NCBI RefSeq assembly: GCF_002149965.1
Contig: NZ_MSQB01000004.1
Coordinates: 184,273-248,272 of the forward strand
From: Novosphingobium panipatense
Lineage (GTDB): Bacteria > Pseudomonadota > Alphaproteobacteria > Sphingomonadales > Sphingomonadaceae
Length of the DNA: 64,000 nucleotides
Reading direction: 5' to 3'
Positions within the stretch are counted from its first letter, which is position 1. Each line of letters starts with the position of its first letter. The notes below the pieces were generated by a model. It searched no databases. It saw only the letters and a program-made list of their open reading frames with translations, and had not been told where the DNA came from. The position numbers were made by a program, and so were the translations under genes. Below are positions 10,272 through 18,461 of the stretch, in pieces.

Positions 10272-11963
10272 TCAGACCTGGTTTCCCAGACCGGCCGCAT
10301 GCCGCGCGGCGATCCAGCCGAACGTCATCGACGGACCCACGCTCGCGCCCGCGCCGGGATAGACGCGCCCCATCGGCGAAGCCGTGCTCACCCCGCAGGC
10401 ATAGAGCCCCTCGATCGGAGAACCGTCCGCCTTCAGCACGCGGGATTCGCTGTCGCAGACCACGCCGCCGTACGTTCCGACATCGCCGGGAACCACCGGG
10501 ATCGCATAGAACGGCGCCTTGTCGATCGTTCCCATGCAGGCATTTGGGCCGTCCTTGTAGAAGGGATCGCCCAGCCAGTTGTCATAGGCACGCTCGCCCC
10601 GATGGAAGTCCTCGTCCCGGCCGCCGCGCACGAAGCCGTTCCAGCGTGTGACGGTGGCAGCAAGGGCCGTTTCGGGCACGGATATCTGCCGCGCCAGTTC
10701 CTCGACGGTATCCGCCTTGCGCATCCAGCCCGAAGCGAGCCACGCGCCCATGTTCTTTTTCGCCGTGCCTTTGCCCGCGACCGCATATTCGTCCATGTAC
10801 TGCTGGTCCATGATCGCCCAGCTCGGAATGGCCGGAACCGTGCGATTGCGCTCCAGCATGGCCTCGCAGAACGCCTCGTAGGATCCGCCCTCGTTCATGT
10901 AGCGCACACCGCTCTGGTCGACCTGGATGGCATGCGGTTTTCCGGTCGTGCTCTGGGTGCCCGGCTTGACGTAGTCGGTATCCCAGCCCGGCGCCTCGGA
11001 CATCTGGAAGCCCACCATCTGGTCCATCTGCGCCAAGACCGCACCATGCCTTTCGAGTTCGACATGCATGTCGCCGGTGTCGCTCTCGATGCCGTTGGAC
11101 CATGCGGCGCGCGTTCCGGGCATATATCTGTCCCGCATGGCCTGGTTCTGCGAGAAACCGCCCGCGTTCATCAGCACGCCCAGCCGCGCGCCCACGCGCC
11201 ACGGTTTGCCGTTCCTGACCGTGACGACCCCGAGGGCGCGCCCGTTTTCGACGATCGTCTCGCTGACCGGGCTGTCGGTGCGAATCTCCGCCGCATGCCG
11301 GTCCAGAACGGCCTTGAGCATGCGGCCCTGGAGAGCTGCGCCCGCCGTGACCCAATGCTTGCCGGTGAGCTTGCCCGCCACGATCTTCACCGCTGTCCTG
11401 AGCAGGATCTTCTTGATCGCCCAGGAGTGCTTGGCGAAAGGCAGCTTCATCCCATCGTCGAGCCTGATCGGCGCTTCGGCGAAACCCCGCCGAAGTTTGC
11501 CCGCCCAGTCCTTGCCCAGCAGGTTCTTGTCGAAGGGAGCGGCGGTGACGGTGCGGCTGGTCTTCATTCCGCCCGGCAATTCGTCGTAATAGTCCGGCCA
11601 GAACCGCGAGCCCCGCTCCATGTCGACCCCTTGCGAAACGATGAAGTCCAGCATTCTGGGCGCTTCGCGGGCATAGGCGCGGCGGCGTTCCGGGCTGGTT
11701 CCGGGACTGTCCTCGCCGTCCGGCACCACGGCATCCAGGTATGTGCAGGCCTGTTCGAAGCTGTCCTCACCGGGATCCATGAAGCGGTTGTTGGGTATCC
11801 ACATGACCCCGCCCGACTTCGCCGTCGTGCCGCCGATCCAAGGCGATTTCTCCAGGATGAGCACCGACTTGCCCGCCTGCTTCATGAGCAGCGCGGAAGC
11901 CATCGAGCCCGCCCCGCTGCCGACGACCACCCAGTCGAAGCTCTCGTCGAACTGCGCCATCAT
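10272..11963 (-). CDS. FAD-dependent 3-ketosteroid-dehydrogenase-like oxidoreductase
   Basis: 563 residues, ATG at 11963 with AGAGGAAG upstream. It belongs to the fumarate-reductase/KstD flavoprotein family. The FAD dinucleotide site GSGAGS is at 15-20, followed by E38 and GGTTAKSGGVMWIPNN (44-59), as in 3-ketosteroid Delta1-dehydrogenases. The C-terminal YPGAG keeps the Tyr (Y535) and Gly (G539) that bind the 3-keto group in characterised KstD enzymes, followed by GPSMTFGWIAARHA. It should desaturate a cyclic ketone next to the carbonyl. The true substrate may be a steroid or another alicyclic ketone. The gene ends 188 bp upstream of the ligase gene start on the same strand. Confidence 0.85.
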   Translation of the reverse strand: MMAQFDESFDWVVVGSGAGSMASALLMKQAGKSVLILEKSPWIGGTTAKSGGVMWIPNNRFMDPGEDSFEQACTYLDAVVPDGEDSPGTSPERRRAYAREAPRMLDFIVSQGVDMERGSRFWPDYYDELPGGMKTSRTVTAAPFDKNLLGKDWAGKLRRGFAEAPIRLDDGMKLPFAKHSWAIKKILLRTAVKIVAGKLTGKHWVTAGAALQGRMLKAVLDRHAAEIRTDSPVSETIVENGRALGVVTVRNGKPWRVGARLGVLMNAGGFSQNQAMRDRYMPGTRAAWSNGIESDTGDMHVELERHGAVLAQMDQMVGFQMSEAPGWDTDYVKPGTQSTTGKPHAIQVDQSGVRYMNEGGSYEAFCEAMLERNRTVPAIPSWAIMDQQYMDEYAVAGKGTAKKNMGAWLASGWMRKADTVEELARQISVPETALAATVTRWNGFVRGGRDEDFHRGERAYDNWLGDPFYKDGPNACMGTIDKAPFYAIPVVPGDVGTYGGVVCDSESRVLKADGSPIEGLYACGVSTASPMGRVYPGAGASVGPSMTFGWIAARHAAGLGNQV

Positions 11964-12187
11964 TCGCTTCCTCTCCGTGATCGCGGCTTGTTGTTCACAT
12001 GTTCAGCCCGCGACCTGCTGCGAGATAGAACGGACTTGTCCCATCTTGGCAAGGCGCCGCCGCGCGCGCAGCCCGCCAAGCCCGAAGGTTTCGCCCCGGC
12101 GAAAGATGATCCCGGCGGCGATTGGCCCCTGCCCTCCCGAACGCCGGCGGACTATGACCGCAGGAAAGACCGGGAGACCTGCCGAAC

Positions 12188-12991
12188 ATGAGCGAAACAG
12201 CGCCGCCAAACCTGAACACGATCACCCTCTCCCGCGAAGGGCGCCTGCTGCGCATTACGCTGAACCGCCCGGACGCAATGAACGCGATCAATCTCCAGCT
12301 TCATGACGATCTGGCCGAAGCCCTGTGGTTCGCCCAGGGCGATCCCGGTTCGGACGTGATCGTCCTCACCGGTGCAGGCCGCGCGTTCTCGGCCGGGGGC
12401 GATCTCGACCATATCGAGAGGAATGCCCGCAACCCGCATCTGTTCGACCATGAGGCGCGCGTCGCCAAGCGTATCGTCTCCACCCTGCTCGACATCGACA
12501 AGCCGGTCATATGCCGGATGAACGGCCATGCAGTCGGTCTGGGCGCCACCATCGCCCTGCTCTGCGATGTGATCTTCGCGGCGCAAGGGGCGAAGATCGG
12601 CGACCCTCATGTCGGCCTGGGCCTAGTCGCGGGGGACGGCGGCGCGGTCATCTGGGCCCAGCGCATCGGTCTGGCGCGGGCCAAGGAATATCTGCTTACC
12701 GGCGAACTCCTGACTGCCGACAAGGCCGCCGAGATCGGGCTGGTAAACCACTGCGTCCCGGCCGAGGAACTGGACCAGCGCGTGGACGCATTCTGCGCCG
12801 GGCTGCTTGCCGGAGCGACGATCGCGATCCGCGCGACCAAGATCCTGACCAACCTTGAAGTCAAGCGTCTGGCAACCGCGGTAATGGATGCCGGGATCGC
12901 CTATGAGAGCCTCTCCGTCCGCAGCGCCGATCACCTCGAAGGCATCGCGGCGCTGAGGGAGAGACGCGCCCCCCGGTTTACCGGCCAGTAG
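12188..12991 (+). CDS. enoyl-CoA hydratase/isomerase family protein
   Basis: 267 residues of a soluble crotonase. The oxyanion-hole segments GRAFSAGGDL (64-73) and NGHAVGLGA (112-120) are present. Of the two hydratase glutamates, the first position (normally PE) reads P140-H141, while the second is kept as E167 in RAKEYLLTG. With one acid/base residue missing it may be an isomerase, a retro-Claisen or ring-cleaving enzyme, or a hydratase with changed chemistry. It is divergent from the KstD-like gene, with a 224-bp shared promoter region in which I see no clear operator. Confidence 0.88.
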   Translation: MSETAPPNLNTITLSREGRLLRITLNRPDAMNAINLQLHDDLAEALWFAQGDPGSDVIVLTGAGRAFSAGGDLDHIERNARNPHLFDHEARVAKRIVSTLLDIDKPVICRMNGHAVGLGATIALLCDVIFAAQGAKIGDPHVGLGLVAGDGGAVIWAQRIGLARAKEYLLTGELLTADKAAEIGLVNHCVPAEELDQRVDAFCAGLLAGATIAIRATKILTNLEVKRLATAVMDAGIAYESLSVRSADHLEGIAALRERRAPRFTGQ

Positions 12992-13012
12992 ACCGGCTCG
13001 CCGGGCGCCATG

Positions 13013-13054
13013 GATCAGACAGTCGGGATCAGGCAGTCGAGATCAGGCAGCCGG
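13013..13054. repeat. three 14-bp tandem repeats at a convergent gene junction
   Basis: GATCAGACAGTCGG, GATCAGGCAGTCGA and GATCAGGCAGCCGG follow each other directly. The third copy contains the stop codon and last codons of the minus-strand gene ending at 13043, so the other two copies look like duplications of that gene's 3' end. The opposite crotonase gene ends at 12991. Confidence 0.8.
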
Positions 13055-13381
13055 AACCACCCGTTCGCCGCGTTCGGTGAACAGCGCCGTATAACAGGTG
13101 GCCATGTCCTGGGCATCGCTTGGCGTCAATTCGCCTGCCGCGGTCGCCTTGCCGATCGCACCCAGCAGGGCCATCGGATCGTCCGTCTCGATATCGTAGA
13201 TGGCGAGGTAGGGATTGCTGTCGCTGCCGACCAGTCTGGCGACCAGATCGTAGCGCTGCGCGCCGTTCATGCCGAACTTGTTCACCAGTTCGGGCAGGTG
13301 ATTGTTGTCGTACCAATCGTGATAATCGTCCTCGCGGCCGGGCTGCGGCGTGGTGAGGGCGATCAGCTTGTATCGGGCCAT
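13043..13381 (-). CDS. small dimeric alpha+beta barrel (EthD/DUF4286-like) protein
   Basis: 112 residues from ATG 13381; an ATG two codons upstream (13387) is equally possible, with GGGAG just before it. It begins ARYKLIALTTPQPGREDDYHDWYDNNHLPELV, split here as ARYKLIALTTPQPGRED and DYHDWYDNNHLPELV, the pattern of ferredoxin-fold EthD-like proteins found beside catabolic genes. The YHDWYDNNHLPE segment is the most recognisable part. Such proteins are often associated with oxygenases or dehydratases, but their chemical role is generally not established. It lies downstream of an AraC regulator on the same strand. Confidence 0.75.
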   Translation of the reverse strand: MARYKLIALTTPQPGREDDYHDWYDNNHLPELVNKFGMNGAQRYDLVARLVGSDSNPYLAIYDIETDDPMALLGAIGKATAAGELTPSDAQDMATCYTALFTERGERVVPAA

Positions 13382-13517
13382 GGTCATTCTCTCCCTTTTT
13401 CCGGCGCTCAATCCGGCTCGGCCGGAACGGGGGCGAACTTCGGCCATCGGCGCGCCGCCGTGCAAGATCCGAAGCCTGCGATGTCCAAACATCGCCCCGG
13501 CGCGGGGGCCGGCCACT

Positions 13518-14528
13518 CTATTGCAGCAGCGCGCTGCCGCTCGACAGTTCGAGAAAGGCCTCGCTCCCGCACCTTTCGCCGCGAAACTCGCGGGGGTTGG
13601 ATCCGAACACCCGCTTGAACATGCGGCTGAAATGCGCCGGGCTCTTGAAGCCCACACCATAGGCGATCTCGCTGATCGAGATGCTGCGCGGGTCGGACTT
13701 GCCGAGCCATTCCCGGGCTTTCGCAAGCCGCTGCTCCCACACAAGCTCCGAAAACGAAGTCTCGCGAAGACGCAGCAGAAAGGAGAGATAGCGCGGCGAA
13801 ATCCCGCAGCCCCGGGCAACCATCGCCGTCGAGAGCTGCGGATCGGAAAGATGAACCTCGATAAACCGCAGAACTTCCTCAAGCCTACGCTCGGCAATGG
13901 ACTGCCGCGAAGGCTGCAAGTCTCCCAGTCCCTGCATCGCATTGGCGACAAGGGCTATCGCGGTATCCACCAGCAGCCGCGCGGAAGGCTCTCCCAGGCG
14001 GCCATCGTCGGCAAAGACCTCACCCAGCATGCGTTCGGCCATGGCCAGTTCGGGCCGGCCGCCTGTCATGACCAGCCCGGCTCCCAGATCCTGCGCGATA
14101 TGGGACCGCAGCAGATGCGTGGGTACGGTAACGTGCAGCCCCTCATGCATCTGATCGCCGTCGGTCCGGCATTCGATCAGAAACGGTGACATCGAGCGCG
14201 TCACCATCACGTCGCCAGGGCGCGCCAGTTTGCTGCCGCACTGGTTTGAAAAGGACAGTGCGCCGCGCCTTACGAACCACAAGATCGAGAGATCCGTCGC
14301 ATCGTCCCGGATGTGCTGCTGCGAACGGCGAAAGAAGAGATTGCTCGCCGAACGCTGGCGTATGATCGACATCGCGCCAACCGCCTTGCGTTCCGAGCGG
14401 ACATCCACGTTGGCGCTTTCCTCCACCCAGAAGTCGCCGCTGTAGTATTCCTGATCGCGCTTGCCTCTGAACATGTGCTGGCAATCGCGGAAATTGCGCC
14501 TGTCGAGCGTGAACAAGGTTTCTGCCAT
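13518..14528 (-). CDS. AraC-family transcriptional regulator (AraC_binding_2-like N-terminus)
   Basis: 336 residues; ATG 14528 was chosen because AGGGAGAGGGTC lies directly upstream, although the frame is open further 5'. The N-terminal two thirds resembles the beta-rich effector domain of FeaR/AraC_binding_2 regulators (for example LARPGDVMVTRSMSPF). The C-terminal 100 residues hold two helix-turn-helix motifs with ISISEIAYGVGFKSPAHFSRMFKRVFGSNPREF, here given as ISEIAYGVGFKSP and AHFSRMFKRVFG. It probably controls the flanking crotonase and EthD-like genes in response to a pathway intermediate. Confidence 0.9.
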   Translation of the reverse strand: MAETLFTLDRRNFRDCQHMFRGKRDQEYYSGDFWVEESANVDVRSERKAVGAMSIIRQRSASNLFFRRSQQHIRDDATDLSILWFVRRGALSFSNQCGSKLARPGDVMVTRSMSPFLIECRTDGDQMHEGLHVTVPTHLLRSHIAQDLGAGLVMTGGRPELAMAERMLGEVFADDGRLGEPSARLLVDTAIALVANAMQGLGDLQPSRQSIAERRLEEVLRFIEVHLSDPQLSTAMVARGCGISPRYLSFLLRLRETSFSELVWEQRLAKAREWLGKSDPRSISISEIAYGVGFKSPAHFSRMFKRVFGSNPREFRGERCGSEAFLELSSGSALLQ

Positions 14529-14692
14529 GACCCTCTCCCTGGGTATGAGCGCCGGTCCATGAACCGAACCGTGAACTGCCGATTGACCCGGTCTGCGGAC
14601 ACCGAGCGAAAATATCACCGGCCCGCGCATTCACTCTGCAATTCGTGCGAGGCGATCCGCATTCGGCGCAGATATCGCCCGAGCGTGAAATT

Positions 14693-15664
14693 TCAGCCTT
14701 TGCGGCCCTGTTTCGACAGGCGCCATTCGGGCGGATAGTTCAGATCGTGACCTTTCACGACTTTGCCGATCCCCTGCTGGAACGTGCTGCCCTTGCCGAG
14801 ATTGACGTCGTTGCTGCCATCGTCCTTCATCAGCGGCAGCATGCCCTCCAGCCAGCCGGTCAGCAGGCTGCCCATGTATTCGCCGCGATATTGCTTGTAG
14901 GCTTCGATGAAGGTCTTCTGCGCGACGACCACGTCGGTCGGCCGGGTGATCGAGCAGGCATGGGCATATTTGGCGGTTTCCGCCTCCAGATTGCCGCGGG
15001 GCACCACCGAATTCACGAAATTGCAGTGATACATCTCGTCCGCAGTGAAAGGGCGGCCGGTGAAGAGCATTTCCGAGAAACGGCGCAGGCCGACCATCTC
15101 CAGCCATTGCCACATGCGCGGCCCCCACCCCGCGTACCGGAAGGAGGGATGCCCGAACAGCGCATCGTCGCTGGAGACGACGATGTCGGCATCGGCGCAC
15201 TGGTAGAAGTGCCAGCCATAGCAATAGCCCTTGGCCTCGATGATCGAGATCTTCTTGAATTCCTGCAGCGGCCGGTTCCCCGAGCGGGCCTTGGCATAGT
15301 AGTCCGTCAGCCCGTGAAGGTAGCGGAACGAGCCCGGCGGCGGGTATCTCACGTCGGGGTCCTCGATCTCCATATCCACCAGGAAGCCGTCACCCGGCTT
15401 CGGGTTGAGATAGAGATCGCCATGTTCGTCCAGGTCGCCGCCGCTGCCCAGGTTGTCACCCTCGCCCCGGATCACCAGAACTTTCACGTCATCGTCTATG
15501 TTTGCGCGGAATACGAGTTCGCCGAAACGGGCACGCATGCCGATGGTGGCCGTGTTGTGCTTGTCCAGCCGATTGAAAGTGATCGTGGCGATCCTGGTCG
15601 CCTTGTCCTTTTCGTAGAGGACGTGTTCTTCCGCGGCCTTCTTGTGATCGGCTATCGTTTTCAT
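14693..15664 (-). CDS. divergent enoyl-CoA hydratase/isomerase family protein
   Basis: 323 residues, longer than the usual 260. The first oxyanion-hole element is NLGSGGDLDEHGD (71-83) and the second is GYCYGWHFYQCADAD (146-160). At the first hydratase Glu position it has PS (S174), while the second position is E198 in RFSEMLFTG. It carries an insertion around residues 85-130 and an extra C-terminal tail of about 60 residues. It probably does not act as a standard hydratase. It lies 164 bp upstream of the AraC gene on the same strand and is divergent from the second AraC gene. Confidence 0.85.
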   Translation of the reverse strand: MKTIADHKKAAEEHVLYEKDKATRIATITFNRLDKHNTATIGMRARFGELVFRANIDDDVKVLVIRGEGDNLGSGGDLDEHGDLYLNPKPGDGFLVDMEIEDPDVRYPPPGSFRYLHGLTDYYAKARSGNRPLQEFKKISIIEAKGYCYGWHFYQCADADIVVSSDDALFGHPSFRYAGWGPRMWQWLEMVGLRRFSEMLFTGRPFTADEMYHCNFVNSVVPRGNLEAETAKYAHACSITRPTDVVVAQKTFIEAYKQYRGEYMGSLLTGWLEGMLPLMKDDGSNDVNLGKGSTFQQGIGKVVKGHDLNYPPEWRLSKQGRKG

Positions 15665-15801
15665 CGGTCTCTCCCGCCGCTTTCCCGCGCCGTACTGCGA
15701 TCCGCGGCTTGCCCGTTTGCTGCCACAGGCAAGCGGGAGGGTATTGGCAATAGGCGCGGCGTTCTCGATATTGGATGCCGTTACCGAAAGGGGCCGGGAC
15801 G

Positions 15802-16857
15802 ATGGAACCAGACCGCAACAGCTTCTTCAGCCTCGACGGCCCGCTCGACGTCGCACCGGCCGGGGGACAAGTCCGGGCCGCGAACTTCTCGGGGCTCGCC
15901 GGGCTGGCTCGCCGTCATGGCCGGGACGCGCGCGGCATCGTGGAACGCCACGGCATGGAGGCACGGGTCCTGGTTGACCCCGAAAGCCTGATCGCGCCCC
16001 AGCAGGTAGCGGATACTTTCGAGTATTGCAGTGCGATCTTCGACGATCCCCTGTTCGGCCTCCACTTCGGCTCCCTGCAGGACCCCGAAGTGTTCGGCTG
16101 CGTCACAGCCTTGTGCCGCGCGGCGCCCACCGTCCGGGCCGGGATCCGCTGCCTCATCGACTTCCTTCCCGCTGTCCATGCGCCCGACTGCGAGGTCGTG
16201 CTGATCGAAGGCCGGGAAACGGCCGAACTGACCTGGCTGGTAAATGCCGACATCGGCGTGAACGACCAGGCCAACTACCAGGCGGCGATGCTCAATCTCA
16301 AGTTGCTCCAGGCCATCGGAGGGCCCTCGTTCAAGCCGAGTTGGGTCAGTCTGTCCGCCGATCCCCGCCAGAGCGACTTGCCCGAGATCGAGAAACTGCT
16401 GGGGTGCAAGGTCGTGAGACAGGCAAGCCGCAACTCGGTGGCCTTTCCGGTTCGCGCCTTGGAACAGCCGGTGCCTAGCGCCAACCGCCTGCTGTACAAG
16501 CTGCTCGGCTCCTACCTGCAACGTGTGAAATCCGCGCACAGCCCTTCGATCGTCGAAAGGGTCGAAAGCTACGTTCGCGGCTCGCTTGCCTCCGGGACGT
16601 GCTCGATCGAACGCTGCGCCGAGAAGACCGGCATTTCGGTGCGCACCCTGCAATCGCGCCTCGCGGCCGAAGGCGTGCGGTTTTCCGAACTGGTCGAGAA
16701 ACAGCGCGAAGGCCTTGCCCGCCTGCACCTTGCCGACCGTCGTCTCTCGCTCGACGAGATCGCGGATCGCCTGGGCTATGGCGAACAGACCAGCTTCGGC
16801 CGCGCTTTCAAGCGCTGGACCGGCATGACCCCGCAGCAATTCCGCGCGCGGTCCTGA
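15802..16857 (+). CDS. AraC-family regulator with arabinose_bd (OruR-type) N-terminal domain
   Basis: 351 residues; the ATG at 15802 with GGGGCCGGGA upstream is preferred over an in-frame start at 15775. The N-terminal half (about 20-210) matches the OruR/ArgR-like effector domain seen in regulators of amino-acid, fatty-acid or steroid use (PQQVADTFEYCSAIFDDPLFG, given here as QVADTFEYCSAIFDDPLFG). The C-terminal AraC double helix-turn-helix contains LDEIADRLGYGEQTSFGRAF. It is divergent from the crotonase gene across a 137-bp gap, which makes that gene the likely target. Confidence 0.9.
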   Translation: MEPDRNSFFSLDGPLDVAPAGGQVRAANFSGLAGLARRHGRDARGIVERHGMEARVLVDPESLIAPQQVADTFEYCSAIFDDPLFGLHFGSLQDPEVFGCVTALCRAAPTVRAGIRCLIDFLPAVHAPDCEVVLIEGRETAELTWLVNADIGVNDQANYQAAMLNLKLLQAIGGPSFKPSWVSLSADPRQSDLPEIEKLLGCKVVRQASRNSVAFPVRALEQPVPSANRLLYKLLGSYLQRVKSAHSPSIVERVESYVRGSLASGTCSIERCAEKTGISVRTLQSRLAAEGVRFSELVEKQREGLARLHLADRRLSLDEIADRLGYGEQTSFGRAFKRWTGMTPQQFRARS

Positions 16858-16888
16858 GCGGAAACGAACTTCTCCGCTCAGGACCTTT
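16850..16888. terminator. strong stem-loop at the end of the OruR-type regulator gene
   Basis: A perfect 13-bp stem GGTCCTGAGCGGA (16850-16862) and TCCGCTCAGGACC (16873-16885) with a 10-base loop, then TTTAAAA. It overlaps the stop codon of the plus-strand regulator and lies just before the convergent amidohydrolase stop at 16894, so it can act in both directions. Confidence 0.75.
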
Positions 16889-16893
16889 AAAAC

Positions 16894-18234
16894 TCAGGCT
16901 TCCTGCTTCTTCATCCGCGCCGTGCGATCGGTATCTTCGTGGCGCATGAACATCTTCATGATGTCTCCCGAAGTGACGGGGCGCGTTTCGTGCTGTTCCA
17001 CCGGACGTTCGCCGGCAGAGGACTTGGGGCTGGTATCCACACCTTCCGCCTTCGCCCGCTCCCGCAGCGCGCCAACGGTCAGCTGCTCGCGCGTGTAGTG
17101 CTGGAACGGATCGAAGCGGAACCAACGCATCGCATTCCGGTGCGTGATCTTGTCGATCTGCTCTTCGGTCAGGTGATTGATCGAGGGCCATAGATTTTCA
17201 GGCACTTCCGGCCAGAGCGTGTCGGAATGCGGATAGTCGCATTCATAGGCGATGTTGTCCTCGCCGATGAACTGGATGTTCTGAAGGCCGAAGGCATCGT
17301 CGATGAAACAGTTGAGGAAGTGCCGCCTGAACATCTCGCTGGGCTTCATCTTCTGGAAGCGCGAGTTGGTCCAGGCCTTGTGCCGCCAGTTCGAGAAGTC
17401 CGCCCGCTCCGTGAAGTAGGGCACCCAACCGATCGAGCCCTCCGAAAGCGCAATGCGCATGTCCGGGTACTGGTGCAGCGCCTCAAGCTGGAGCCAGTCC
17501 GACGCGGCATAGGCGATCGACATCGGCATCGTCGAAATCCATGCCTCGATCGGCGTTTCCATCGATGCATGGGGCGCCGGATTGCCCCCACCGATGTGGA
17601 TGCAGATCGTCATGTCGAGATCGTTGATCGCCTTGTAGAACGGATCCCAATAGGCGTTGTGGATGCTCGGCAGGCCCTGGCAGGTAGGGTTCTCGCTGAT
17701 CGAGACGGTGTGGCAACCCTTGGCAGAGACGCGCTTCAGCTCGGCAATCGTCGCGTCCATGTCCCAGGTCGGCAGGATCGCACAGGGGATGAAACGGCCC
17801 GGATAGGCGCCGCACCACTCATCGATATGCCAATCGTTATAGGCGCTTACGTGCACTTTCGCGAGTTCGCGATCGGGCACGCGGTGAAGGCGGCCACCGG
17901 CGAAATCGAACACCGAACCGAAGTTCAGCGAGGCTGCGATGCCGTTGACGTCCATGTCCTTGATACGCTCATGCACGTCATAGCAACCGGCGCGCAGCTG
18001 ATCGAGCGATGTCGGCTCCATGCCGTATTCCTCGAAAGGCCGGCCGACCACGGCGTTGAGCCCCACCGAGGGGAACTTCTGCCCCTGATAGACCCATAGA
18101 TCCTTGCCGTTCTCATCCTGAATCAGCTTCGGCGCGGATTCCAGAGCGGCGCCGGAGAGGTGTTTGTTGAACAGATCGGGCGGCTCGCTGATGTGATCGT
18201 CCACGCTGATCAGCACCATGTCGTTCATTTGCAT
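16894..18234 (-). CDS. amidohydrolase family 2 (TIM-barrel) protein
   Basis: 446 residues from ATG 18234, supported by GGGAG seven bases upstream. It is a metal-dependent hydrolase or decarboxylase of the ACMSD/Amidohydro_2 family. The N-terminal metal motif is SVDDHISEPPDLF (10-22), a barrel strand has CIHIGGG, and the C-terminal metal Asp is probably in ECDYPHSD. Family members hydrolyse or decarboxylate cyclic substrates, and many sphingomonad paralogues sit in catabolic clusters with unknown roles. It is divergent from the fused acyl-CoA dehydrogenase gene; the 227-bp gap holds a short TGACG/CGTCA inverted repeat near 18415-18432. Confidence 0.88.
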   Translation of the reverse strand: MQMNDMVLISVDDHISEPPDLFNKHLSGAALESAPKLIQDENGKDLWVYQGQKFPSVGLNAVVGRPFEEYGMEPTSLDQLRAGCYDVHERIKDMDVNGIAASLNFGSVFDFAGGRLHRVPDRELAKVHVSAYNDWHIDEWCGAYPGRFIPCAILPTWDMDATIAELKRVSAKGCHTVSISENPTCQGLPSIHNAYWDPFYKAINDLDMTICIHIGGGNPAPHASMETPIEAWISTMPMSIAYAASDWLQLEALHQYPDMRIALSEGSIGWVPYFTERADFSNWRHKAWTNSRFQKMKPSEMFRRHFLNCFIDDAFGLQNIQFIGEDNIAYECDYPHSDTLWPEVPENLWPSINHLTEEQIDKITHRNAMRWFRFDPFQHYTREQLTVGALRERAKAEGVDTSPKSSAGERPVEQHETRPVTSGDIMKMFMRHEDTDRTARMKKQEA

Positions 18235-18461
18235 AACGGCACTCCCAAAGTTGCCGGGCCGGATCGGTCCCCGGCGGGCGCATCTTTCCGGCGCCTTCGG
18301 AGTGGAGGCTACGCCCACCCTCCGCCACCGGCCAGCGCGATCGATCCGGGCATGGAGCTATCGCGCCCGCGATTGCGTGCCGGGGGCGATTGTGCAGGGC
18401 GGCGAGGTATGATGTTGACGAGGAAACGTCACAAGAAAAAGCCCCGGGGAAAGCCTGAAAC

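Noticed and set aside
15705..15740. GCTTGCC/GGCAAGC inverted repeat before the OruR-type regulator
   Set aside because: The loop is 14 bases and the arms only 7 bp; too weak to call an operator.
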